From contig JBNGIS010018362.1 of assembly GCA_049999725.1 (NCBI GenBank), positions 49,994 to 78,222 of the forward strand: DNA of 28,229 nucleotides, in the 5' to 3' direction. This DNA comes from Haplomitrium mnioides (taxonomy: Eukaryota; Marchantiophyta; Haplomitriopsida; Calobryales). Position numbers and translations under genes: made by a program. This document shows, one piece after another, positions 1 to 8,485 of the stretch. The notes beneath the pieces are model-generated. The model was not told the origin of the DNA, searched no databases, and saw only the letters and a program-made list of their open reading frames with translations. The stretch's first letter is position 1. The number at the start of each line of letters is the position of its first letter.

Positions 1-628
1 TGACCAGAGTTAAGAAAGAAAGGAGAAAAGCCAGTACTTGCTTCTTCTAATTGAGTAAGCTCTCTTATGATAACTTCTATTCTTGTGCGAGGCTTCAATC
101 CCCGAACAAAGCGGTCTAATGCTTCTTCTTCTCTTATATCAGAAATTTGCATAATTATATCCTGAAAATGTGTCACATAACTTCTCACTATACCAAGTTG
201 CTTCAATTCGACCAATCGATCTTTTGCTACTTTGAAGCATTTACAACTCTAAATCTTGAAATCACTCCTTCTTTGAACTCATGCCAAGAAACAATAGGAG
301 CAACAAATCCATGGTGTGCTTATTCTATTTGATATCTCCACCAAGTCTTTGCAACTCCTTCTAATTGGCTTGCCGCAAATAGAATTTGCGACTATCCTCT
401 CTAATGTTTGTAGCTTCAAAATATTGTTCACAATCAAAAAATAAAGTTCTCACAAGCACCACAAGTCACCTTTCCATCATATGCTTTTGGCATTAGAAAT
501 CGCCTATAACTCTTTTCTTCTCGAAACATTGCTCCTTCTTTTATTCCCACATCCAAAAGACGTGAAAGATGTTCAAGTCATTGTTCCATTGCTTGAATCA
601 CCTCCTCTTGATTCTCCATGTAGCTCAT
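1..628 (-). pseudogene. gag: Gag N-terminal part of a Ty3/gypsy-type retrotransposon, truncated by the window edge
   Basis: Read on the minus strand, the ATG at 628-626 lies 18 bases after the primer site at 646-657, as expected for a gag start. The product begins MSYMENQEEVIQAMEQ and then meets a stop. Across small frame changes it shows the Retrotrans_gag (PF03732) pattern: a motif like RRFLMPKAYDGK, an EQYFEATNIRED segment, WKEL...W, and late in the window a V-T-H-F-Q-D-I stretch followed by RFVRGLKPRTRIEV, which matches the F-x-x-GL-x-P-x-x-R signature. Gag forms the particle shell of the element. Several stops and at least two frameshifts make it non-functional. The rest of the element lies left of position 1. 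The family match is firm; the lineage is open. Confidence 0.75.
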
Positions 629-645
629 ACCAAAAACGAACCGTA

Positions 646-657
646 GCCCTGATACCA
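646..657 (-). other. Primer-binding site complementary to initiator methionine tRNA
   Basis: On the minus strand the sequence reads TGGTATCAGGGC, one base off the plant iMet-tRNA primer site TGGTATCAGAGC. It starts one base after the LTR edge at 659, and the gag start follows it. This fixes the orientation of the element as minus and separates LTR from internal region. Confidence 0.85.
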
Positions 658-658
658 A

Positions 659-1089
659 TGTATAAGAATCTCATAGACCAAATCCGAATGAGTAAGAACT
701 AATGGTGAACTCTAATAGAGTTCTTCAACCAAAAGCAACTCAAGGTCTAAGCTAAGACCAAGAGTGCAAGCAAAAGCCAAGCAACCAAAGAACCCAAGTG
801 ATTTGAGAGGAACTCCAGAATGAGGAGTGGGGCTAAGAAGCCCTTCTATTTATACAAGAGAATCCCTCTTACTTCACTTACAAGTCAGTTCTCATTTCAG
901 CTCTAAAGGTGACTCTACCAAAAGTGACTTCAAATACAAGTAACCTAAAAGTGACTCTTCACCAAAAATAACTTCAAAGGCAAGCAATCTAATCTTACCC
1001 TAAAAGTGACTCACTACCACTTCCTTCACTCCTCTCTATTTTCTTATAAATAGCACAATCTTATGCTTGTACTATTACAACATCCAACA
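659..1089 (-). mobile_element. 5' LTR (431 bp) of the minus-strand gypsy-type element
   Basis: Read on the minus strand the repeat begins TGTTGGATG at 1089 and ends CTTATACA at 659, giving the TG...CA ends of an LTR. One base separates it from the iMet primer site. It contains a clear TATA box at 847-854, and the region before it on the minus strand holds short direct repeats of the AAGTGACT type (about 900-1010 on the plus strand), possibly enhancer units. The partner LTR lies outside the window, so the edges rest on terminal dinucleotides and primer site only. The element appears to have inserted at the outer end of the repeat that starts at 1090. Confidence 0.8.
847..854 (-). promoter_or_regulatory. 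TATA box of the minus-strand LTR
   Basis: TATAAATA on the minus strand, within TGTATAAATAGAAGGG. This is a near-consensus plant core promoter. Transcription would start about 30 bases further, near 815-820, inside the LTR. Confidence 0.7.
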
Positions 1090-2181
1090 CCGTGCTTGAT
1101 GTAAATCTTGATTGCAAATATTCAATATCACCTCTTGTGAACATGGGTGTATGCAATTATTACACAGGAATGGTCTTACAGCATTCTTCTACAGGCCGCA
1201 TCCTAACACCACCAAGGCTAAACACTTCTCCTACTAAACTATCAACAGGGCTAGCTACTCCAACACCCAAACAAGCAGAGCTATCTGATTTATTCTCTCA
1301 ACAGAATGGAAATTGCAACCTAAGTGTGGAACCCCACTTATTAGCCTTCCTAGGCATGTGCAGAACTATCTTCCTCTCTTCCTAACTCTCCTAACATCAC
1401 TCTGCAAACACAACAACACAAGAAACTTTATTCTTTGTGCTACTCTCTTCTCACTCACACACCATGTCCAGATAGTTTTTTAACTTCCCTCGCGAGAAGC
1501 CTTGAATTTACTTCCTCATGCTAGGAAGAGGTCTTATTTAACTTCCACCTCTACAAGACAGCCCTCCCAACTGTTGGATCACCCACTCCACCCGAGAATT
1601 GGCTGGATCTTCCCCGCATTGCACAGGCACTAACGTGGCCACTCCTCTCTTTTCTCCACAAGAATGTAGCACCAACAGGACTCTTCTAATACTTCTGGGA
1701 CTGATCTCCTGCACAAACCTGAGCTGAAACAACACCATGACTCCCCCTTGGCTGCCCCTCACAAAATAAAAACCGAAAGAATTCTCCTCTTTTTTAAGTG
1801 TTGGTCCACCTCCAAATGCTGGTCTGCCTTCAAATGTGAGTCCACCTGAGTAGTTTGAGCCTCTAAAGCCTCTTACTCAACGATTCCCAGCACCTCCTCA
1901 GTCCACCTCCACCATGTGATGGCCTTCCTTCACGAGTACACCCATATCACCAAAGGTCTCACCAGAACTCTCTTCTCCATATCCCGCTGCTCTCTCTACA
2001 CAAAAAAATCCGTCCCCCTTCACCAAAGTGAGGTTCTCTATACCCCCCCTGCACGAATTTCCTCATGCCTTTTGTTTTTTCCCCTCTTTGCGATTTGGAT
2101 TGTTGCTATTTTTTGGATGCTGATCGGTGGAAGTTTGGCGTAGATCCGCAAAGGTTTGGCGCAAACCGTAGAATGCAAACT

Positions 2182-2306
2182 CCAAGGGCTCGGCTTAATT
2201 CTGCTAGGCAATGAAGCTCGGCATAGATCTAATGTTAATTCCAAGGGCTTGGCTTAATTTTGTAAGGCGACGAAGCTCGACGCAGATCTGATGTTAATTC
2301 CAAGGT
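2182..2306. repeat. 59-bp tandem duplication inside the left LTR-like repeat
   Basis: Two 59-bp units (2182-2240, 2241-2299) and a short third start, each beginning CCAAGG and ending GTTAATT. Differences between the units are scattered single bases. Confidence 0.8.
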
Positions 2307-2917
2307 TCGTTCCAAAGTTGACTATCAATCCAAAGAATCGTATGGGCGCCTCGAAGCACCACGTTTCCACAAAGGTCCAAGATTCCCACGAAACCTCTAA
2401 GATTCCCGTTGAGGGTGCCACGTAATCCGTTGTGGCACCATCCGACGTCGCCTCGCAAAGTGGTAGGCGAACCGTCGCGCTGACCGCTTGTTGACCAACT
2501 GACTTTCCCAAGGCCTTCCGCGACTGCCACGTCATCCGCAACGCCCTTGACTCTCCGAATAAGAACTACAAATACCTCTGTTTTTGCCCCCGTTGGATCG
2601 ATGATAGATCCTCTTTTTGGCACTGCTTCCTCCTCCGTCGAATCTGCGCTAGATCGGCTCTATGGTATCCTTGGTTCTCTAGTCAGATCTGTGATTCGTC
2701 ATCCTTTTTGTTGATACCTTCTTGATTCTTCTTATCGAACCTTTGATAGATCATCGTTTCAGCGCTGCTTGCTTCTCTTCAAGCCGTTGATAAATGGCTA
2801 TTTCAACACTCTTTCTTCCTATAACGGATCTACGCTATATCTTTATTTCGGCCCCTTTGTTTTTCCCCCAACGAATCATTGATAAGTGGGCTCTCCACTT
2901 AGGGAGGTCAATCAAAT

Positions 2918-3556
2918 CCCTGTTAAGTGGGTTTCTCCACATCGTAAGACGAATCATAACCCCTTTAAGTGGGCTCCTTGTTCCTCCTTTGACCTGACCT
3001 TTGATATATCACTGTTTTGACACCTTCTATCCCTCCTCTGATCGGACCGTTGATTGATTGTCCTTTCAGCACCCTCGTTCCTCCTCTAACGGATCATTGA
3101 TAAGTGGTTGTTTTGGCATCTTTTTTCCCTTTCTGGCCGGACCGTCGATAGGTCACTGATTCAGCGCCTTGTTCTTCATGTGAAACATCGTCTTATCTTC
3201 ATTTCGGATTCCTCTTCTTCTCTACATCGGACTCTTCCTTCTCGATAATTCCCTTGATATATGAACCATTAGAGGCTCCTTCTCTTCACTAAGGTGTAGA
3301 AAAGTTTGATGTAGGAACGATAGACTCCGCATATCCATTTCGAACTTTCTGAAGATGTCTGATTCGAACTTTCAAAATCACCTTCCTCTCGTCCGAATCT
3401 TCGACATGTTATCTTTCCAGTGACTTCCTTCCATTGTCCCATCAGATCCCTCTTAGGCGGCCTCCCCACTTCATAAGTTCAAACGGAACTCTGTTAACCG
3501 GTCTGCTCCACATCGAAAGACGAATCGAAACCACCTTAAGTTGGCTCCTCACTTAG
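2918..3556. repeat. Duplicated roughly 70-bp segment within the left repeat (2918-2986 and 3486-3556)
   Basis: Both copies share TGTTAA...CTCCACATCG-AAGACGAATC followed by CCTTTAAG or CCTTAAG and TGGGCTCC or TTGGCTCC. The copies are about 570 bp apart. This suggests growth of the repeat by local duplication. Confidence 0.55.
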
Positions 3557-4383
3557 TAAGGCTGGTTTCCACCCCATTCTTTGGATTGGACACCACGGAC
3601 ATCGAACCTCGACTCTTCGCAGATCACTTGTTCTTCAATCCGATCGTTCGTTGTTTCGCTTATGCTCCTTCTTCGCGCATCCGCTTTGCTCACTCTCATT
3701 CGATTCTTCCTTTTCTTCTTTCGATTTAGCAACAAATTCTTCAATTAGTTTGATGCAGGTCTTCGTCGCTAGGTGATTCTCCATATTTTGTTTTTGCTCA
3801 TAGAATTTCGCACCGGCTCTCGCGCAGGGATTCATCTCGTAGTGTTGCTTCTTCTTCATAAGAATTCTTCTTGGACCTCTCAGTTGGCCAACCCGCCGCA
3901 GGTCCCTTCGACTTGGATTCTTCGTAACAATATTCCTTGTTTCAAAATACCTCCTTGCAGGTTGGGATGTTCTCCAGGAGATTTGCATAGGGCCTTTGCT
4001 TTGCAGGGACCTTTTGAGCCTTGATTCGTAGACCGCGGCCTTTGTTTCTTCGAATTTCCTCCTGCAATAGATTTTTCTCTCTCTTCCATTCGAGCAATCA
4101 CAGTAGCAAGGGAAAATTCTTCGCTCAGCAAGATATCATTTTCGCACAAATCAATCACCTTGCATTTGATTTTCCTTTCAATTCATTTCTCATTAGAACC
4201 GTTCATGAAGTAGTCGCCACGTAGCAATCTCCATCAATGAAATTCTTCTTCGCATGGGCCTCGTATCACAAATAATCGACTTGTCGCACTTGATCAATTT
4301 TTCTTCGCAGCTCAATTGGTTGAACCTTCCATACAGCTGATCAATTCTCCATGAAGAATTCTTCCAAAGCAAGTAGCAAGAAT

Positions 4384-4405
4384 CCCCCCCCCCCCTTCCC
4401 CCCTT
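4384..4405 (-). other. Homopurine G12-AA-G6 tract on the minus strand (polypurine-tract-like)
   Basis: Plus-strand C12 (4384-4395), TT, C6 (4398-4403), TT. On the minus strand this is an almost pure G run next to the start of the LTR-like repeat, the position of a polypurine tract. It also has G-quadruplex potential and is prone to length errors. Confidence 0.4.
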
Positions 4406-4910
4406 CAGAAGATCTCCGCAAGTTGGGAATTTAGTCCCATAAGTTTCCCACGCTGCTGTAGGAGTAGTATATAATGTTCTCCCATTTTCTTCCTTTCGAG
4501 AGGCAGCCTCTAGGGGTATAAAGCCACCTGCATTTCCACTTCCTGCCCTTGGATGGACCTAGTTCAGGGCTTATACTTCCCCAGGGCACGCTGTCCTCTG
4601 AGTTAGATAGTTAGGTAGATACAAGGTTAGTGGGCTTGGCTTGGCCCTCGACAAATAGGTTAGTTTTATTGCTTTTTATATTTTTATTTCAATCCTTTTA
4701 TTTTTCCTTACTCCTAAGCATGTCTAGAGTCCTTTTGACGTTCATTGAAAGCCCTTTTTGAAAATTTTTGCATGAAGTACCTTCAAACCCGGTTGACAAC
4801 GCGTATGGTTATTAGAGTCCCTACCCCTAGTGAATGTAATGTCTTATCTCTTACCTTGAACACTTGTACTTATGCTTAATTGTTTTATGTTTTGACTTTA
4901 GTTTACTCAG
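4406..4910 (+). other. Non-coding stretch, probably intron of the ParB-methyltransferase gene
   Basis: No coding frame is seen. The last 250 bases are T-rich and end in TTTACTCAG at 4910, a good 3' splice site followed directly by the first coding exon I can recognise. Earlier exons of that gene are not visible and may have been separated by the repeat at 1090-4383. The GGGGTATAAAG at about 4515-4525 is a possible but unsupported TATA element. Confidence 0.4.
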
Positions 4911-6377
4911 TTTGTGGCGGATTTTGTCAATGGCTACAAAGACTCAAAGCGCATCAAGCGTGACTTCATTAAATTGGCCATCTATATCAAGATTCTGAAG
5001 CCCAAGCATGGTGTTAATATTCAAGCACTAGTGCCGGATCCGAGCATGGCAACATTTTCAGTTCACGCTATAGACCCTTTTGCCTAGAAAAAAAGAAAGG
5101 AGGTTGAGCCAGCTAAGGCTCAAGAAAGAAAAGAAACCGGCTACCAAGAAGAAAAAGCCTGCTCTAGCATTGTTCATTGAGGAGGAGCCAGCCCCCTTAG
5201 AATCTATAGCAAAGTCGTCTTCTGCTGCCCTTTCGTTTTCATCACCAAGCAACTCGGGGCAAGAATCAGAGCCGGAGCCAGTTTAGGCTCCAACATCAAA
5301 ATCTAAAAGGCAATCCCACAAGGGGTTGCGAACCTTCTAGGAAATGAAGCAAGTGGGATGTCAAACAGTGTCTGAGGAAGACAAAAAAAATTAGAGAGTC
5401 TGCAATCCAACGATGTAGAGTTCGTGAAGAAACAATCACCATTAAGCTAGGGAATTTGAATATGCTGAGACCTGGAATGGAAACCTGGAATTTGGGGACC
5501 TTTCTAGATTAGAAGGTTGAATGAAGATTTTGTTGAGCTTCTGGCGTAGATAATGCTCACAAACAAGCATACGCATAGTTTTTTCATTGTTGTTGTTGAA
5601 CCAAAGTGTGGGTTAAAAGACAAGTCAGAGTTTGATATTAGAAACCTTGACAAGTATCGCTACGAGATTGTAGGAGGAAGTCACAGTGTTGCAGCAAGGC
5701 ATCTATTAGTCACAAAATACGGAGCAAAGAATTTGGCATTGTCGCTCAACAATTGTTATGTGTATGTGGGCTTTACACCAATAGAGGCCCGTATTTTTGC
5801 AACTGATGGCAATTACGACCAGAGGTACAGGCTGGAAATGCCCTCTATTCCAAAGGTCAAATATTGACATCAAAGATTTGTGGAGAGTAGGATGGTGTCA
5901 TCCCCAAAATTGAAAGGAGAATTCATGTTGGAAACCTTGGAGATAAAGCCCAAGTCAACAATTGAGAAGACAGTAACTTCTTAGGACAACTGGTTCTAGC
6001 TGGCATTCCAAAGTGGTGAGCTCAAGGATCTACAACACAACATATTTTTTATGTGGGAGAAGAATACAGTCAAGGGCCAGAAGCCGAAAGCCAAGGGATC
6101 TCTAAGAATGGAGGACATTAAGTGGACACCTTGGAGGTCTCTTCAGGGTCTTCTTGACAAAGTAAAAATTTCAGTTTTGAAGCGGGTGGAAGCCAAAGAG
6201 CTTTCAATGGACGAAATGTCTCGGAAGGTAGAGAGACATAAAGTTTTGGTAGTTATGGTAAAAAGTTTTTGTTCATAGATTTACTGCATCACTTGGGAGG
6301 AAGAAAGAGAGGAGTACCCTCTCCATACTAAGGAGTCCAAAAAGGATGCTTTCTATTCAAGCTTAGAGAAGCTTTTG

Positions 6378-6725
6378 GTAACTTCTTCTTTTCATGCCAC
6401 ATTTATTTCTTTGGAGTTGCAGTGAATTTGCTTTAAATTGTTATTGGTTTTGATAAAATAGGTTTAGGGTCCATGCGCGCATGGACTTTGTTGTCTAGGC
6501 AAACCTGGACTTCGCAATCTAAGTGTGAAAGGACTTCATAGTCCATGCACGCAAGGACTACGAAATCCATGCGTGCATGGACTACAAAGTCCTTTCATGC
6601 TTGGACTGCGAAGTCCAAAAGCACATGGACTTTGAAGTCCATTCACGCAAGAAATTCAGTGTCCCTCTCTAGTATTTAATTTTCTTTTGTCTCATTATAT
6701 TGTTTTCTGTTTTTGTTGTGTGTAG
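6378..6725 (+). other. Intron 1 of the ParB-methyltransferase gene
   Basis: Donor TTG|GTAACT at 6378 and acceptor TTGTTGTGTGTAG at 6725. Splicing joins codons in phase 0. The intron contains the 24-bp palindromic minisatellite described separately, and a T-rich tail before the acceptor. Confidence 0.6.
6469..6668. repeat. 24-bp tandem minisatellite, about 7.5 units, with palindromic units
   Basis: Seven 24-bp units start at 6483, 6507, 6531, 6555, 6579, 6603 and 6627, each beginning GGACT, with a partial unit after and half a unit before. Units combine an inverted GGACTT/AAGTCC pair with a core of the form ATGCRYGCAT. The bases 6469-6486 form a perfect 18-bp palindrome, GTCCATGCGCGCATGGAC, of which 6472-6483 alternates purine and pyrimidine throughout. 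The array sits in an intron. Confidence 0.9.
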
Positions 6726-7281
6726 GGGGACAAAACATTCAAACGTCAACTAGCAAAAAAATTGACAACAGTTGCAAAAGCCGAAAAAGATTAAGGATCG
6801 AAGAAGCCCCGGAAGATCAGGACTAGGCTCCCACTTTTGTTTCCTATCCTTCAACTTTTCTTCTTCATTGCCAAAAAGCTAGAGAGTGGAAATCAAGGCA
6901 GCAAAGCGGTGTTGCATCCCTTTCAACTACAAGAGTTGTCAGAGACAAGGACGAGGACTTATTGTCCTATGTCAATAGTCTCAACGTGGCATTTTACAAA
7001 GTCCAGAGGGAGGCCAATGCTCGATAGTTGAAGGGCTTGGTGAAACCTAGATGTTTCACTTTGGCTGTTGTGGATATTCCTTACAGTTACAACCTTACGA
7101 AATGTAAGCATAACGATTCTGAACTATTTTCAAAAGATGACATTTTTTACATGGTTTCATCTTTTGCAGCAATCACAACGTCGGATTTTGGCTCTTTTGT
7201 TATTATACATTCGTTGCAACAATTTGGCATCGTCAAGAATGCCATTTCAGAAGTTTTTTGTGGAACCGACCATGGCATCTA

Positions 7282-7379
7282 GTAAGTTGTTCTTTGATTT
7301 TTTTGTTTTTAATTTCTCTTTTTAACTTTTCATGTACTTTGGTTACAATGTTTGATTTGTTTGTTTTTCTTTTTATAAG
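7282..7379 (+). other. Intron 2 of the ParB-methyltransferase gene
   Basis: Donor CTA|GTAAGT at 7282 is a near-perfect consensus. A T-rich tract runs up to the acceptor TTTTTATAAG at 7379. It separates motif IV from the rest of the methyltransferase domain. The frames on either side differ by one base, taken here as decay. Confidence 0.6.
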
Positions 7380-8017
7380 GACAAAAGCAACATTCATCAT
7401 TTTGGTGGTCCCAAAATGCCTACAAATATTGGAATGTGGGCTACTGGACGAAAGAAGAAAAGAGGAGCATGAGGCTTTTTAATTTGCAGCTTGCTCCTAC
7501 GACTGGACTACCTCGGCAAATAATGCGTAGTGTTTTTAGTTGTCCTCCGGTTTCTTCAAAACTTAAACATCTAGGAGATGATGCTCCCATGAGTGTTTAT
7601 CAAATGCCGCAGACTCTTTACAATTTTTTCATCGACCATTTTTCAACAGAGCAGGATTGGATCTTAGATCTTTGCTTTGGGTCTGGCACATGCTTTGTCT
7701 GTGCTTTAAGGCTTATGCGAAACTACATCGTAGTAGAATATGATAGATGTCAGTCTATTTACATTCTTTAGAGAGTTTTGACAGTGGCTTCCTTGCCATC
7801 CGATGTGATTGAGTCACAGATAGCCTATGCATACCATAAGGAACTTGTTCCTCTTGCTACTCTAGGTGCTACTAGTGATTTTGTCGCAATATTTGGGACT
7901 CGAAAGTCTCGATAGGACTCTCTAGCGGCTGCAGATGCTCAGCCTTTGGATTTAGATGAGACAATTCCTCCCGAGGAGGATAGAGCATAGGAATCTATTT
8001 GAACAAATTGTTTTATT

Positions 8018-8023
8018 AATAAA
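8018..8023 (+). terminator. Poly(A) signal AATAAA after the ParB-methyltransferase stop codon
   Basis: AATAAA lies 28 bases after the TAG at 7988-7990, in an AT-rich setting (TTTATTAATAAAG, then a T run). Position and context fit a plant 3' end. Confidence 0.6.
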
Positions 8024-8092
8024 GTATTTTTTTACAAACTTTATTTGCCAAAGTTTCAACTTGATGCACTCTCAATCTATTTCAATTCTTTT

Positions 8093-8097
8093 CATCA
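8093..8097. repeat. Target-site duplication CATCA, left copy
   Basis: CATCA directly precedes the TG of the 5' LTR and recurs at 20984-20988 directly after the CA of the 3' LTR. Five bases is the expected length for gypsy-type integration. Confidence 0.92.
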
Positions 8098-8485
8098 TGT
8101 GACGCAGAGTTTAGCAAAAGAATCTAGGAATAAGTCTTTCTTGAGAATTTTCAAAGGAAAATGATCCTTTGGAGAGCTCAAAAGATGGGAAAATTTGAAA
8201 AAATCTTTGTTTGGAAGGCTTTGGAAGATGTTAATACAGCATCGAATTTTGAATGAGTAAAATTTGCTTCTAGTTCTTAAATATGTGAGTCCGAAGAGGA
8301 TTTCAAGAACAGTTCCAAAGAGCGGAGTCGGACTTAAGTCAAAATTGGCTTTGGAAGTTTCCCAACGATTAGATACGTTTCCAATTTTTGATTTAAGAGG
8401 GTGTCATATGTTGTTATTATGAAATGAAGTTGTTAAATGGTTCCTAGGAGGTTTGAAGTGTTCATTGCTTTCAAACAAGGAAATC

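Larger units (their letters stand above)
1090..4383 (-). repeat. LTR-like dispersed repeat, left copy (about 3.3 kb)
   Basis: Read on the minus strand this stretch aligns by eye, with gaps, to 23585-26763 on the plus strand. Shared landmarks include a segment around 1906-1985 that matches 25895-25970, the CTTTCGGTTT...GTGAGGGG region near 1755-1775 (right copy 26097-26120), the TGTAATAATTG word (left near 1157-1167, right near 26668-26680), and the last bases ending CATCAAGCA (left) or CATTCAGCA (right). Both copies contain GATGACGTGGC motifs. The region has no credible coding content; its open frames are short and not shared. A pyrimidine run at 4384-4405 (purine on the minus strand) precedes it as a polypurine tract would precede a 3' LTR. 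A solo or partial long LTR is the best reading, not a proof. It also holds internal duplications (2182-2306; 2918-2986 with 3486-3556). Confidence 0.5.
4911..7990 (+). pseudogene. ParB/Srx-like domain fused to a beta-class DNA methyltransferase domain, decayed, with introns
   Basis: Exon 1 runs 4911-6377, exon 2 6726-7281, exon 3 about 7380-7990. Exon 1 opens with FVADFVNGYKDSKRI, then a Lys-rich and Ser/Glu-rich linker (about 5086-5280). A ParB-like domain follows: ETITIKLGN near 5432 (start of the fold), VELLA near 5530, then YEIVGGSHSVAAR at 5664-5699, the equivalent of the ParB G-x-R-R/A helix. Exon 2 carries FTLAVVDIPYSYN with DIPY at 7073-7084, the place of catalytic motif IV (usually D/N/S-P-P-Y/F/W). 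Exon 3 carries DLCFGSGT at 7667-7690, the cofactor motif I, then VVEYD. Motif IV before motif I is the order of beta-class N6-adenine/N4-cytosine methyltransferases. The predicted role is DNA base methylation, but in-frame stops and frameshifts break all exons. I recall no characterised plant gene with this architecture. Confidence 0.72.

Noticed and set aside
1092-1385. 97-codon plus-strand open frame
   Set aside because: Starts at GTG, shows no domain, and lies antisense within the LTR-like repeat; its counterpart in the right copy is not open.
3635-4158. Two minus-strand open frames rich in Lys, Glu and Arg in the left repeat
   Set aside because: They overlap in different frames, have no recognised domain, and the corresponding part of the right repeat does not keep the frame. 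Purine-rich composition explains the openness.
6469-6668. CRISPR-like array
   Set aside because: Units are contiguous 24-bp tandem repeats with no unique spacers, in a spliced eukaryotic gene.
4911-7990. Bacterial or phage contamination as the source of the ParB-methyltransferase
   Set aside because: Good GT-AG introns, T-rich branch and acceptor regions, a plant-like poly(A) signal and an adjoining plant retrotransposon insertion argue for nuclear DNA.
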